Part shown: positions 7,754 to 17,635 of the stretch, one piece after another
Layout: each line of letters starts with the position of its first letter
How positions within the stretch are numbered: the first letter of the stretch is position 1
Origin: DATEDA01 sp963754305
GTDB lineage: Bacteria > Pseudomonadota > Gammaproteobacteria > Burkholderiales > SG8-39
DNA length: 64,000 nt
Direction of reading: 5' to 3'
Assembly: GCA_963754305.1 (NCBI GenBank)
Contig: CAVWFR010000043.1
Location: 186,001-250,000 of the forward strand
Translations under genes and position numbers: made by a program
The notes under the pieces: generated by a model
What the model was told of the DNA's origin: nothing
Seen by the model: only the letters and a program-made list of their open reading frames with translations
Database searches by the model: none

Positions 7754-10335
7754 CCCGCAAGCCGTGGAAACACGTGCACCAGCGCGAGGCCCACCAGGCT
7801 CTGGCCGACCGTGTAATGCCACAGCAGCTTGGTGTTGTCGAAGACCACCCGGCGCACGGCTGTGAGCCGGCCAGCCCACCCCCGGGCGGCCGTGAAGAGC
7901 GCCATGAGCGCGAGCACGGCGACGAAAAAGCCCTGCAGCGCGGCGAGCATGTAGACGATCGCGCCGTAGCTCGATTCGGTCGGCGCGAGGCCGCTCGCAT
8001 GGTGGGCGACGAGGTCGATGCCGAACGCCGCGGCCAGGAACGTGAGCGCAGCGGCGAGGCCGGCGACGGCGAGCCCGACCACGTTCGCCCCCAGCGCACG
8101 ATCGGCGAGCGCGATCGCGCCGCTGCTCAGCACCAGGAGCACGGCCGCGACGAGCGGATAAGGCGCCGCCGGCAGGTCGTCGACGGCAGGCCAAACGTCG
8201 GGCGAGACCGTCCAGAGATAGCCGTAGGACGCGAGCCCGCAGCCGTACACCGATGCCGCCACTAGGATCAGGATCCAGACCGCCCACCACGAATGCGAGG
8301 TCGGCCCGGTCGCATAGACCGGCAGGCGCAGGCCACCGCCGATGTCCACCGGCGGACGCGGCTCCGCATCGAGTTCCCACAGCCAATGCAGCATGGCGCC
8401 GATCGCGATCACGCCGCAGACGAACGCCGGGAGCACCAGCTTCACGGTGAGCAGCAGGAAGAACGCCAGCGGTGAACAAGGCCGCGACGAGCGGCGACCA
8501 GCCGGGCTTGGGCATGCGCATGCAGGAACTGCGGCTTCGCCTCCAACGGGCTGGTGACGATGCGTCTCGCGGCCGCCGGTGGGGGCGTTCGGCAGGTAAT
8601 AGTGGCCGTCCTCGACGTCGCGCGGCGAGATTCGGCTGATCCCACAGCGGCTCGCGGCTCGTGACGATCGGGATGCTGCGGCTCGAGTAATTGCCGTTCG
8701 GCAGCCACTCGAGCGTGCCCGCGTCCCAAACATTGCCGGCGTTGCCCTCCGAGCGCGATGCGGAACTTGCGCGCGAGATCGAAAAGGAAGAGCGGCGACG
8801 CCGGCGGCGATCATGAAGGCGCCCGATCGTCGACACGAGGTTGAGCCCGTCCCAGCCGAGGCCCGCCGAGTAGGTGTAGACGCGGCGCGGCATGCCGAGC
8901 GAGGCCGGTGACGTGCATCGGGAAGAACGCGAGGTTGAAGCCGGCGAAGATCGAGGCCGAACACCCAGCGCCCGAGCCGCTCGGACAGCGCGTGCCGGCT
9001 GCGTATACGGCAGTCCAGTAGTAAAAGGCGGCGAAGAGCGGGAACACCATGCCGCCGATCAGCACGTAATGGAGATGCGCGACGATGAAGTACGTGTCGT
9101 GCGCCTGCCAGTCGAACGGCACCACCGCGACCATGACCCCGGTGAGACCCGCCGAGCACGAAGATGAACAGGAAGCCCAAGGATGAAGAGCGTCGGCGTG
9201 GCGAGCCGCACGCCGGCCTTTCGCGAAGGTGGCGATCCACGCGAAGACCTGGATGCCGCTCGGGATCGCCACCGCCATGCTGGCGGCCGAGAAGAAGGTC
9301 AGCGGAGAGCCGCGGAATGCCCGGTCGCGAACATGTGGTGCACCCACAGCCCGAAGCTCAGGAACCCGGTGCCGACCAGCGCGAGGACGACCAGCCGGTA
9401 GCCGACCAGCGGCGTGCGCGCCATCGTCGGCGCGATCATCGACACCATGCCGGCCGCCGGCAGGAAGATGATGTAGACCTCGGGGTGGCCGAAGAACCAG
9501 AACAGATGCTGCCACAGCAGCGGATCGCCGCCGCGCCCGGCGTCGAAGAACGGCCAGCCGAACGCGCGCTCGAGCTCGAGCAAGCGTCGTGGCGAGGATG
9601 ACCGCCGGGAACGCGAACACGATGATGACGGCGAAGACGAGCATCGCCCACGCGAAGACCGGCATGCGGCCGAGGGTCATGCCCGGCGCGCGCGTGCGGA
9701 GCACGCCGACGATGATCTCGATCGCGCCGGCGATCGCCGAGATCTCGATGAAGCCGATGCCGAGCAGCCAGAAGCTCCTCGTTGACGCCCGGCGAATAGG
9801 TCGCGTTGGTGAGCGGCGGGTACATGAACCAGCCGCCGCTCGGCGCGAGCGTCGAAGAACAGGCTCGCAGAAGAACACGAGGCCGCCGACGAGATAGGCC
9901 CAGAACGCGTACGCCGAGAGGCGCGGGAACGGGAGGTCGCGGGCGCCCGAGCATGTTCGGCAGCAGCAGGATCGCCCACCGCCTCCACGACCGGCACGGC
10001 GAAGAGGAACATCATGACCGTGCCGTGCATCGTGAAGAACTGGTTGTAGAGCGTCGGGCCGAAAGCAGGTCGTTGGCGGGCACCGCGAGCTGCACGCGCA
10101 TCAGGAGCGCGAGGATGCCCGCGAGCACGAAGAACAGGAACGCCGTGGCGACGTAGAACACGCCGACGTAGTTGTTGTTGACGACGGTGAGGAACCGCAG
10201 GCCGCGCGGCGCGGCCCAGATGCGCTTCAGCGCCTCGAGCTCGCCCGCGGGCCGCGGCGCGGGGTTCGGCAGCGCGACCGCCCGCGCCACTCCTTCGTCC
10301 GTGGCCCCGCTCGCCCCCGCGTCCGTTGCGAACAC
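7750..10335 (-). pseudogene. ctaD: Cytochrome c oxidase subunit I with fused subunit III (many frameshifts)
   Basis: Pieces of one protein are spread over all three minus frames. In order they read FLTVVNNNYVGVFYVATAF, MHGTVMMFLFAVPVVEA, FWLLGIGFIEISAIAGAIEI, WQHLFWFFGHPEVYIIFLP with the CuB histidine, HDTYFIVAHLHYVLIGGMVF with heme a3/CuB histidines, RRVYTYSAGLGWDGLNL, and then a clean subunit III-like C-terminus with several helices to 7750. Start is probably GTG at 10335, seven bases after the ctaC stop. More than ten indels fall between about 8440 and 10070, while no conserved residue appears lost and both ends are clean. That pattern favours sequence error over true decay. If corrected, the product would be about 860 residues. 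Confidence 0.85.
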
Positions 10336-10342
10336 CAGCCGC

Positions 10343-11267
10343 CTACTCGAGGCCCGCGAGGTACGCGGTCAGCGCGCGCAGTTCGGCGTCGGTCAGCTCG
10401 CCGAACGACGGCATCAGGTTTCCGGGCTTGACGTGCTGGCTCCGGGCGATCCAGGCCGGCGAGCGCGCCGGGGTCGTTCGGCAAGACGCCGGCGCCGAGG
10501 GCGAGCCGGCTGCCGACGTGCGTGAGGTCCGGTCCGAGCCGGCCCGCCGCGCCCGTGCCGCGTATCGTGTGACACGCCGCGCAGCGCTCGAGGAAAGTGT
10601 CGCGTCCCCGGGCGGCGGTGGGTCCCCCGGGGTCGCCGGCGGGTGCGCGCTGACGGTCCAGCCACTCTTCGAACTCCGGCGGCGGCAGCGCGATGACGTG
10701 GAACGCCATCCGCGCGTGTGGGCCACCGCAGTATTCGGCGCACTGCCCGCGGTAGGCGCCGGCGCGCTCGGCGACGATGCGGAGGCGATTGGTGCGGCCC
10801 GGGATCATGTCGAGCTTGCCGGCGAGCGCCGGGACCCAGAAGCTGTGGATCACGTCGGCGGACTCGAGTGCGAGCTCGACCGGCCGGCCGACCGGAATGC
10901 GGAGCTCGTTGGCGGTCGCGAATCCCGGTCCGCCGTCCAGCGCGAGGTAGTTGACGCGCCACCACCACTGCTCCCCGATCACCTCGATGCGCAGGGGCGC
11001 GCCGTCGCTCGCCACCCCGATCCGTGCGGTCATGAAAAAGGTGTAGACGACCAAGGCCGACAGCACGACGAGCGGAAAGATGACGCCGCCGGCGACGACC
11101 GTGGAGCTGCGCGCGAGCCACGCGCGACGTTCGGGCGACGCCAGGAGCGCGTAAGCGGCGATTGCGAGGACGAGGAGGAAGATCGCGCCCCCGCCGACGA
11201 ACAGGACCTCGGCGAGGCGCGCGATTTCGATCGCGTCGCGGCCGTGCGGGTTCAGCGCCGAGTGCAT
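10343..11267 (-). CDS. ctaC: Cytochrome c oxidase subunit II with C-terminal cytochrome c domain (one frameshift)
   Basis: Subunit II carrying electrons into the oxidase. Two N-terminal membrane helices are followed by a cupredoxin domain with DVIHSFWVPALAGKLD and the CuA site GQCAEYCGGPHARM (Cys, Glu, Cys, His, Met all present). A fused cytochrome c domain has CAACH. The reading frame breaks at about 10453-10460: ALAG in one frame continues as AWIARSQHVKPGNLMPSF in another, explained by one extra G. The true stop is TAG at 10343-10345. The cytochrome fusion marks a caa3-type enzyme taking electrons from cytochrome c. Confidence 0.9.
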
Positions 11268-11583
11268 GCGACTCCCCGGCCGCGCAGCGACCAGCTGCCG
11301 ACGAGGCCTCGCGTTGCGTTACCGGTCAGGTTGCCCTGCGCCGTCGTAACAACGGCGGGCGCCGCGCCGGGACCCCTACAGCCAGCCCGCACGCCCGCCC
11401 CCCGCCACTAGCAGCAACGGACGTGCCCGGATAACCAGGGCTGGGCACGGCGCTTGCCGATGATCTACGGCGCCCGGCCATCGCGCCCGCGCGCGACGGC
11501 AGCCGATCCGCCGCTCATAGCTCGCCGCGGGGCAAGGAAATGCCGCGGCCGTAGCCGCCCGTAAGCGCGCGAAGGGGACGATC
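11268..11583. other. Divergent intergenic region between ctaC and the DoxX gene
   Basis: This 316-base stretch separates minus-strand ctaC from a plus-strand DoxX gene and should hold both promoters. It is GC-rich and I could not pick out a convincing -35/-10 pair or operator. No gene is recognised in it. Confidence 0.4.
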
Positions 11584-11967
11584 ATGCTCGACGATACCGG
11601 CAAGCTCCTGTTGCGCCTGACTTTGGGCGGGCTGCTCTTGTTACACGGCATCGCGAAGATCGCCGGCGGCGTCGGCGGCATCGCCGGCATGCTGCAGGGT
11701 GCGGGGTTGCCGGCCTGGGTTGCGTACGGCGCGTACGTCGGAGAGATCGTCGCGCCGCTGATGGTGATCTTTGGTTTCTACGCGAGAGTCGGCGCCGCGC
11801 TGATCGCCGTAAACATGCTGTTCGCGGTTGCGCTCGTCCACCGCAGCGACGTGTTCGAGTTGACCGAGCAGGGTGGATGGGCGATCGAGCTGCAGGCGTT
11901 CTTTCTCTTCACTGCCATCGCGCTCGTCCTCATGGATCCGGGACGGCTGAGCCTCAACCGCCGTTGA
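11584..11967 (+). CDS. DoxX family membrane protein
   Basis: A 127-residue four-helix inner-membrane protein. The DoxX pattern is clear: GKLLLRLTLGGLLLLHGIAK at the start with the conserved Arg and His-Gly, then GLPAWVAYGAYVGEIVAPLM and a hydrophobic C-terminal half. DoxX proteins are linked to thiosulfate-quinone oxidoreductase subunits and redox homeostasis, but for stand-alone copies the role is not settled. ATG at 11584 is preceded by GGGACGATC. Confidence 0.9.
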   Translation: MLDDTGKLLLRLTLGGLLLLHGIAKIAGGVGGIAGMLQGAGLPAWVAYGAYVGEIVAPLMVIFGFYARVGAALIAVNMLFAVALVHRSDVFELTEQGGWAIELQAFFLFTAIALVLMDPGRLSLNRR

Positions 11968-11993
11968 CGAGGATCGCCCGCGCGCGTGCGCCG

Positions 11994-12515
11994 TCACTTC
12001 GCGCGGTCGACCTTCTTGTCCTCTTTCTTGGCCGCTTCCAACGCCTCGGGTTCGAGCTGCTCGGCGCCTTGGTTGAACCGGATGAAGACGCCCCACGCTG
12101 CGAGCAGCGCCGCCGCCATCAGGCCGATCGTGGCCGCGTAAGGCAGATTGGACGGATCATCGCGGCTGAAACGGAACGCGGCGACGAGCGCCTCGATCGA
12201 CAGCGCCACCACCAGCACGACCAGGAAGCGCGACAGGAACCGCCGGACCCGCGACGGCGAGCTCATGTGGGCCTCGCGCTGGATCTCCTCCTCGACGATC
12301 GTTTGCCCGAGCTCGAGGGCGGCCACGGCGATGATCAGGAGCGCGATGGTGTCGAGCACGCCGTCGACGCGTTGTTGCAGGCTGCGCTCCGCGAATGGAA
12401 GGATACCCTGCCACAGTTGGTGTCCGGCGAAGAAAAGCAGCGCGAATGCGCACACGATCAAGAGCACGCTGATCGCCAGATGACCCGCGGGAAACAGCTT
12501 AAGCAGGAGCTTCAT
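11994..12515 (-). CDS. Unidentified membrane protein, about four helices
   Basis: A 173-residue protein with hydrophobic segments at about residues 13-33, 52-72, 97-117 and 128-148 and a highly charged C-terminal tail (KKEDKKVDRAK). The motif ALELGQTIVEEEIQREAHM sits in the cytosolic loop. The ATG at 12515 has GAAGGAAG upstream and begins at the first membrane segment, so the longer upstream frame is rejected. I do not recognise the family. The gene converges on DoxX with a 26-base gap. Confidence 0.75.
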   Translation of the reverse strand: MKLLLKLFPAGHLAISVLLIVCAFALLFFAGHQLWQGILPFAERSLQQRVDGVLDTIALLIIAVAALELGQTIVEEEIQREAHMSSPSRVRRFLSRFLVVLVVALSIEALVAAFRFSRDDPSNLPYAATIGLMAAALLAAWGVFIRFNQGAEQLEPEALEAAKKEDKKVDRAK

Positions 12516-12702
12516 CAGCGCTTCCTTCGACGGGAGGGTCTGCCACGCCTTCGCACACCGTGATTCTAACGGTAGGCCACGATCCCCCGGACCCACTTGG
12601 GCACGGCGGTTGCTGCTCCGTCGGGTACCCGCTGCGTGCGACGACTCGCGATCCGATGTGCCGCTCTGCGCTCGCGCGCACGCGAGTTCGAAAGGACCGT
12701 CA

Positions 12703-13512
12703 ATGCTGCATAGCATCCAGACTCTCAAGCGCCTCGAGATCGGCGCCACCGACGGCAACATCGGCAAGGTCGAGGACGCTTATTTCGACGATGCCCGCTG
12801 GGCGATTCGGTATCTCGTGGCCGACACCGGCGGCTGGCTGAGCGGCCGGACGGTGCTCATTTCGCCGCGGTCGATTCGCGACATCGACTGGGCGAACGGG
12901 GCGGTTCGCGTCGCCCTCACGCGCGAACAGGTCGAGAAGAGCCCGTCGATCGACACCCGCAAGCCCGTCTCGCGACAGCACGAAATCGAGTACTCGGCGT
13001 ATTACGGTTACGCCCCGTACTGGATCGGACCCGATCTATGGGGAATGGGCATGGCGCCAGGTGTCCCCCTGGTTGTCCCGCCGATCGACCAGCCGGTTCC
13101 CCCCGCCGAGGGGGCGCGCATAGAGCACGAACGCGCCGCCGCCGACCCGCACCTCCGCAGCAGCATGGAAGTGGCGGGCTATCACGTAGCGGCGACCGAC
13201 GGCGACATCGGCCACGTCGAGGATTTCGTGTTCGACGACGAGACCTGGGCCATCCGCTACCTCGTGATCGACACCCGGAACTGGTTGCCGGGCAAGCATG
13301 TGCTGGTATCGCCGGAGTGGATCGAGCGGATCGACTGGTCCGAGACGAAGGTGCTCGCGAGCCTGACTCGGCACGAGATCGAAACCAGCCCGGAATACGA
13401 TCCCACGAGCCTGCCGGGTCGCGCGTACGAAGACGCGCTGCATCGGCACTACAAGAAGCCGAGCTACTGGTCGGTTCGCGACGAGCCGGTCACGCCGCTC
13501 TCCGGTTCCTGA
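12703..13512 (+). CDS. Two-domain PRC-barrel protein
   Basis: A 269-residue protein with two PRC-barrel domains: residues about 1-90 (IGATDGNIGKVEDAYFDD, WAIRYLVADTGGWLSG) and 150-240 (VAATDGDIGHVEDFVFDD, WAIRYLVIDTRNWLPG). The two are close copies joined by a Pro-rich linker with tyrosines (YYGYAPYWIGPDLW). PRC barrels occur in RNA-processing factors and photosynthetic reaction centre subunit H. This double, soluble form is common in stress-associated loci of proteobacteria and has no established activity. AAAGGA lies 7 bases before the ATG. Confidence 0.88.
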   Translation: MLHSIQTLKRLEIGATDGNIGKVEDAYFDDARWAIRYLVADTGGWLSGRTVLISPRSIRDIDWANGAVRVALTREQVEKSPSIDTRKPVSRQHEIEYSAYYGYAPYWIGPDLWGMGMAPGVPLVVPPIDQPVPPAEGARIEHERAAADPHLRSSMEVAGYHVAATDGDIGHVEDFVFDDETWAIRYLVIDTRNWLPGKHVLVSPEWIERIDWSETKVLASLTRHEIETSPEYDPTSLPGRAYEDALHRHYKKPSYWSVRDEPVTPLSGS

Positions 13513-13555
13513 AGCATCGTGGGCCTTCCCGTACGACTCTATTCGGCCTTACCCT

Positions 13556-13583
13556 GAAGTCCGGCGTACGCCGGAGTGACTTC
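13556..13583. terminator. Palindromic bidirectional terminator-like element
   Basis: A perfect 16-base palindrome, TCCGGCGTACGCCGGA (13560-13575), is framed by GAAGTC (13556-13561) and GACTTC (13578-13583), which can extend the stem. It fills the 72-base gap between two convergent genes. The core resembles the short REP-like extragenic palindromes common in betaproteobacteria. There is no T-run, so termination is an inference from position and structure. Confidence 0.5.
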
Positions 13584-13584
13584 T

Positions 13585-14148
13585 TCAGCGGTGGGTACTC
13601 CGTGCCAGCGCCTCCTCTCCCTGCGGCTCCTCGGCGCCTTCGGCCATCTCGCTCGGCTCGGCCTGGCCGGGTGAGTCGACGCTGCCCATCAGCACCGCTT
13701 TGCGCTCGCGCATCGTTTCGGCGAGGGCGTCGAGGTCGAGGCCGCTCTTCTTCACTTTCGGGAACATCTCGTTCTGTTCCTCTTTGACGTGGTGCTTCAC
13801 ATACTCGGCGAGCACGGTAAACGTCGCGGCGTAGTAAGCGTCTCCGGCTGGAAGTCCCTCGAGCCTGGCGATCAGCTCCTTCGCCGACCCGTGCTCGATC
13901 TCCGCTTCGTTCATGAGCTCTTCCTCGTCGTTCAGCTCTTCGCGCACGGCGGGGTAGAAGATCTCTTCTTCGAGCGAGGTATGGACCTTCAGCTCGGCAC
14001 AGGCGAGCTCGACGATCTCGCGGGTGGCGTCAGCATCCTGGTGATCGACCTTCTCGAACGCTTTGAACAGCTTATCGACCCGCTTGTGGTCGGCGATGAG
14101 CATCTCGATCGCATCGGGTTGCTTGGTGCTGCGGCGGCGTGTGGCCAT
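13585..14148 (-). CDS. Hemerythrin HHE cation-binding domain protein
   Basis: A 187-residue protein with a four-helix HHE fold. Iron-binding His and Glu residues appear in MLIADHKRVDKLFKAFEKV, ELKVHTSLEEEIFYPAV, EAEIEHGSAKELI and LAEYVKHHVKEEQNEMFPKV. Such proteins bind a diiron site and are linked to oxygen, nitric oxide or oxidative-stress responses in the cytosol. The last 35 residues are acidic, low-complexity and probably disordered. Confidence 0.92.
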   Translation of the reverse strand: MATRRRSTKQPDAIEMLIADHKRVDKLFKAFEKVDHQDADATREIVELACAELKVHTSLEEEIFYPAVREELNDEEELMNEAEIEHGSAKELIARLEGLPAGDAYYAATFTVLAEYVKHHVKEEQNEMFPKVKKSGLDLDALAETMRERKAVLMGSVDSPGQAEPSEMAEGAEEPQGEEALARSTHR

Positions 14149-14359
14149 GTCGGATCCCTTTCGGCGGCGTTGGGGGCAACTGCGGGTTGCAACCCGCGTT
14201 CCGCGCGGGAATTCGCGCCGACGGAGACGTTGCGCGGTACCTCTTACCGGCCGCGGTAACTTTTACTGGGCCAGCGGACGCTCCCCGCGCGGTTCCGTCC
14301 TCGGCGACGCGCTTGAACTAGGGCGGGCACACGAATTGCGTAAAACAGTCGCTAGACGA

Positions 14360-14377
14360 TCGGTCGGCGCCGACCGA
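14360..14377. promoter_or_regulatory. Perfect 18-base palindrome upstream of the yqjD-like gene
   Basis: TCGGTCGGCGCCGACCGA is fully self-complementary and lies 52 bases before the ATG at 14430, inside a 281-base divergent gap between the hemerythrin and yqjD-like genes. The spacing fits an operator near a promoter for a dimeric regulator. The symmetry is observed; the operator role is inferred and no regulator is adjacent. Confidence 0.4.
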
Positions 14378-14429
14378 CGCGTTTCCAGTACGCCGTTCGC
14401 ACCCTTTCACCAAGAAGGAGATTACCCAG

Positions 14430-14738
14430 ATGGAACAGACCCAGACCTCCTACTCCGACCCGTCCATCGCTGCGCGCCAAGGCGCGGAAGCCATCAAGGA
14501 GCGGGCGCATACCGGCATCGAACGGCTCAGCAGTGGCGCCCACGGCACCGTGGATCGCGCGGCGACCCTCGCGGCGAGCGCGGCCGATCGCTTGCTGGTC
14601 AAGCGCGATGAGCTCGCGCACGCGAAAGACGAATGGGTGGAGACCACGCGCGGCTATGTGCGCGAGCACCCGCTCGCAGCGATCGGTTTCGCCCTTGCCG
14701 CGGGCTACCTGATCAGCCGCATGACATCGCGGTATTAG
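14430..14738 (+). CDS. YqjD/ElaB-like (DUF883) membrane-anchored protein
   Basis: A 102-residue protein with an amphipathic N-terminal region, then YVREHPLAAIGFALAAGYLISRM, the DUF883 hallmark of a REHP motif leading into a single membrane helix. It is first of a three-gene set with the order yqjD, yqjE, yqjK as in enterobacteria. In E. coli, YqjD tethers ribosomes to the inner membrane in stationary phase. AGGAG lies at a good distance before the ATG. Confidence 0.88.
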   Translation: MEQTQTSYSDPSIAARQGAEAIKERAHTGIERLSSGAHGTVDRAATLAASAADRLLVKRDELAHAKDEWVETTRGYVREHPLAAIGFALAAGYLISRMTSRY

Positions 14739-14746
14739 CACTCGGA

Positions 14747-15169
14747 ATGACGACACCGGCGGAACGGCGGGCGGCGGCCGCGGAGGGCCCGCGGCTCGGG
14801 GATTTGACCGCACTCTTGGTCCGGCATTCCCGGCAACTCGCCGCCGACTATGCGCTGCTCGCGGTGCTCGATGCGCGCATGGCTGCCGTCCGGTACGTAT
14901 GGGTCATCGCAGCCGGTGTCATCGCCGCGGTCCTCGTGGTCACGGCTTGGTTGTCGCTGGTCGTCGCGGGAGCGGTCTGGCTGATTGGCACCGGCATGTC
15001 CTCGGCCGCTGCGCTACTCCTCGGCGCAGGGGTCAATGTGGCCGCCGCATTGGCGCTAGCGGTTTGGATCCGCGGGGCGGCCACCGAGTTGCCGTTCGCC
15101 GCCACCCTGCGCCAGCTCCGCGGCGAGCTGCCGTCTGGACCCGAGGCTTCGCATGCTGACCCGGCTTGA
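14747..15169 (+). CDS. YqjE-like phage holin-family membrane protein
   Basis: A 140-residue protein with two adjacent membrane helices (about residues 48-75 and 80-103) after a helical N-terminus (LLVRHSRQLAADYALLAVLDA). This matches the Phage_holin_3_6/YqjE architecture. The gene starts 8 bases after the yqjD-like stop and overlaps the next gene by 17 bases, so the three genes are one operon. The holin name is historical; here it is a chromosomal envelope protein. Confidence 0.8.
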   Translation: MTTPAERRAAAAEGPRLGDLTALLVRHSRQLAADYALLAVLDARMAAVRYVWVIAAGVIAAVLVVTAWLSLVVAGAVWLIGTGMSSAAALLLGAGVNVAAALALAVWIRGAATELPFAATLRQLRGELPSGPEASHADPA

Positions 15170-15533
15170 CGGCGAGATCCGCGAGCTGGAGGCCCGCATC
15201 GTGCGGGAGCGGCGCGCGCTCCGCGAGCTCACGGCCGATTGCAGCGCGACGCTTCGCGATCGCGCCGTTTCCCCGAAGAGCTTGGCGGCAATTGCCGCCG
15301 TCGGCTTCTTTGCGGCCGAACTCCTCCATCCCGCGCGTGCCCTCCGCCGCGGAGGGAAGACGGGGCTGTTGGCGGCGGTCGTCGGCGCCGTAATTCCGCT
15401 GCTCCGCTCGCGGTATGGCTTATGGGCGATCTCACAGATCATCCAACGGTGGCGCGCCCACCGCGCTGCCCGTCAATACCCGGTTTATCCGCCGGATTTC
15501 GAGCTGCCCCGCGGCCCTGTTTCGCCGCCCTGA
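15153..15533 (+). CDS. YqjK-like small membrane-associated protein
   Basis: A 126-residue protein with an N-terminal coiled-coil-like segment (LDGEIRELEARIVRERRALR), a helix rich in Ala and Val (AAIAAVGFFAAELLH), and a second hydrophobic patch (LLAAVVGAVIPLL). Position third after yqjD- and yqjE-like genes, with overlap, is the main reason for the name; sequence resemblance to YqjK is loose. Confidence 0.6.
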   Translation: MLTRLDGEIRELEARIVRERRALRELTADCSATLRDRAVSPKSLAAIAAVGFFAAELLHPARALRRGGKTGLLAAVVGAVIPLLRSRYGLWAISQIIQRWRAHRAARQYPVYPPDFELPRGPVSPP

Positions 15534-15547
15534 TAAGGAAAGAAGTC

Positions 15548-17532
15548 CTACCGCTTCGGCGGTGACCGTCCGGCCGGCGTCTCCGGGAGCGTCGGCGAGC
15601 CTTGGGAGTCTTTCCACGTCTTCGCGTTCGCGACCAACCCGGCGCAATCGCTGTCCTTACCGGGGCCGGTCTCGATGAAGGGCGCGAGTGCGAGTAACGG
15701 ATTTACGAGCCCGAGCAGCGTCGCAGCGATCCCGCGGGAGGCGAGCGCCTTCGCGTCAGGGGCGATCGTGGGATTGCGCAGCGTTCCGCGCACCTTCAAG
15801 CGGCGAGCGCGCCGAGAGCAGGCTCTTGTCCTTCGGTCGCGGATAAAGCGTGAGGTCCAGCGCTTCTTTTCGCAAGTCGATCACGCCTGTCCCGACCACG
15901 AGGGTGTCGGCGGTGTCGAGAACGAGCACCTCGCTCGCGGCGACGCCTTTCCTCACATCGAGATCGGCAACGGCGCACCGCAGCTCGATCTCGCGATCGC
16001 CGGTCGCGAAGATGAGCAACGCCTCACCCGCGTCCAGGCCCATCAGCTCGAGCACGAGATTGCTGATCGTCCCGTGATCGATCGCGAGCGTGATCCGGCC
16101 GTCCGCGCTCCCCATCAGCGCCGCCACGGAGCTGCCCGTCCCAGCGAGCCGGGCCTTTCCGTGCGCGATCCCATGCGCGGTCTTCATCGCCTCGACGGTC
16201 GGAAACAGTTCGCGGAGCCTGAGCGACTTGAAATCCAGCTCGGCGGTACCTCGCAGCGGTGGCGCGCGGCCGTCGAGCTCGATCCGGCCCGCGATCCGGC
16301 CGCCGGCCGCCTGCATGTCGAGCGGATCGACGCGGAGGATACCTTCCCGGATCCTGAGCTTGGCGTCGAGCGAGCTGATGGGCAGGGCCGGCGGATGCAG
16401 CACCTTCTTGCCCGAGAGGCTCGCATCGACGTCCATCCGTTGCCAGCGCGCGAAGTCGAACGGCTGGTCGGGCAACGCCTGGTTCGCGCGCTGGAGCCGT
16501 TGCGCCTGGCGCCGCTGCTCCGGCGATGCGGTCTCGCCCGCGGTCGTTTTCGGCGGCGCGCCGATGAGGGGCCCCAGGTCGTCGAAATCGAGCAGGTTCG
16601 ACGTGAGGTCGATCTGCAGGTGCGGCCGCGGCGGCCCCGGCTTGTAGGCGAAGCGGCCTGCGACGTCGGTATCGCCGATCTTGCCGCTGGCGTCGTCGAG
16701 ATGCCATCCCGCGGCGTCGCGCCGGAGTCGTCCGCGCAGCTTGTAAGGCGGCGTCGGTGGAAGCGTCACGCCGATCAAAGGACGCAGCTTGGACAGATCG
16801 TCGCCGGCGAGCTCGAGCGCGAGGTCGAGCGCGCGCAGCGCGGCCGGATCGGTCACCGTGCCTTTGATATGGGCGGAGGTCGCACCCGCGCGCACCGTCG
16901 CCTCCAATGGATAGGGTTGGCCGGTGTCGGCGAGGGGCAGAATTCCCGGGCCCGTCGCGTCGAGCGAGAAGGGCGCTCCCTCGTAGCGGCCGCGCGCCGA
17001 CACTTTCAGATCATCCGCAGCCTCGGCCCCTGCCGCTGCGAGTGTCGCGGACAGCTCGGTTTTCGCGGCCGGGTCGATCAGCTCGATCGCTCCGTCGTCG
17101 ATCCGGAGCCGACGGATGCGCGGCGGGGTGCCGCTTCGATCCTTTCCCTCATCGTCGAATTCCCACGTGCCTCGGTCCTCGCGCCGCTCGAGCGCGACGC
17201 GGGGCCGATCGAGGGCGAGCTCGTGGAACTCGAGCGCACCGCGCAGCAGGGCCGGCAGAGACAGCACCGCCTCGATACGCTGCGCTTCGAGCAGATTCGG
17301 GCGGCGCGCCCACGCGGGGTTCGACAGCGTCACCTCGCCTGCGACGACGCGGATGCGCCAGCCGAGCTCGACGTCGAGAGCCCCGATCGACACCGTGCGG
17401 CCGGTGCGTGCCGCGACCTGACGCTCCAGCGCGCCGCGCAGGACGTTCCAGTCGAAGAGCACCAGAAACAGCACGACGCTGGCAACGACCGCCGCGGCGG
17501 CGATGATCGCGGTCTTCTGCCAGGGATCTCAT
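15548..17532 (-). CDS. AsmA family outer-membrane-biogenesis protein (two likely frameshifts)
   Basis: An AsmA-like protein of about 660 residues: an N-terminal membrane anchor (KTAIIAAAAVVASVVLFLV), the AsmA opening FDWNVLRGALERQVAARTGR, then a long beta-rich domain and the C-terminal signature SSVAALMGSADGRITLAIDH with LDLTLYPRPKDKS. AsmA-type proteins are bridge-like envelope proteins involved in phospholipid transport. The frame shifts near 15800, where KDKSLLSARSP continues as KVRGTLRNPTIAPDAKALAS in another frame down to 15548. A second single-base slip near 17520 would join the ATG at 17532 to the anchor. Without it, translation could only begin at a GTG within the anchor. Confidence 0.8.
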
Positions 17533-17635
17533 TCGGCACATGCCGCAAGCGGCGTGCCCGACAGCATCGGAGCGCGCACGCGCCGCCGCTGCTGTGCAAC
17601 CGGCGGCGCTCGTTAGGGGTAGTCACTGGAGTTTC

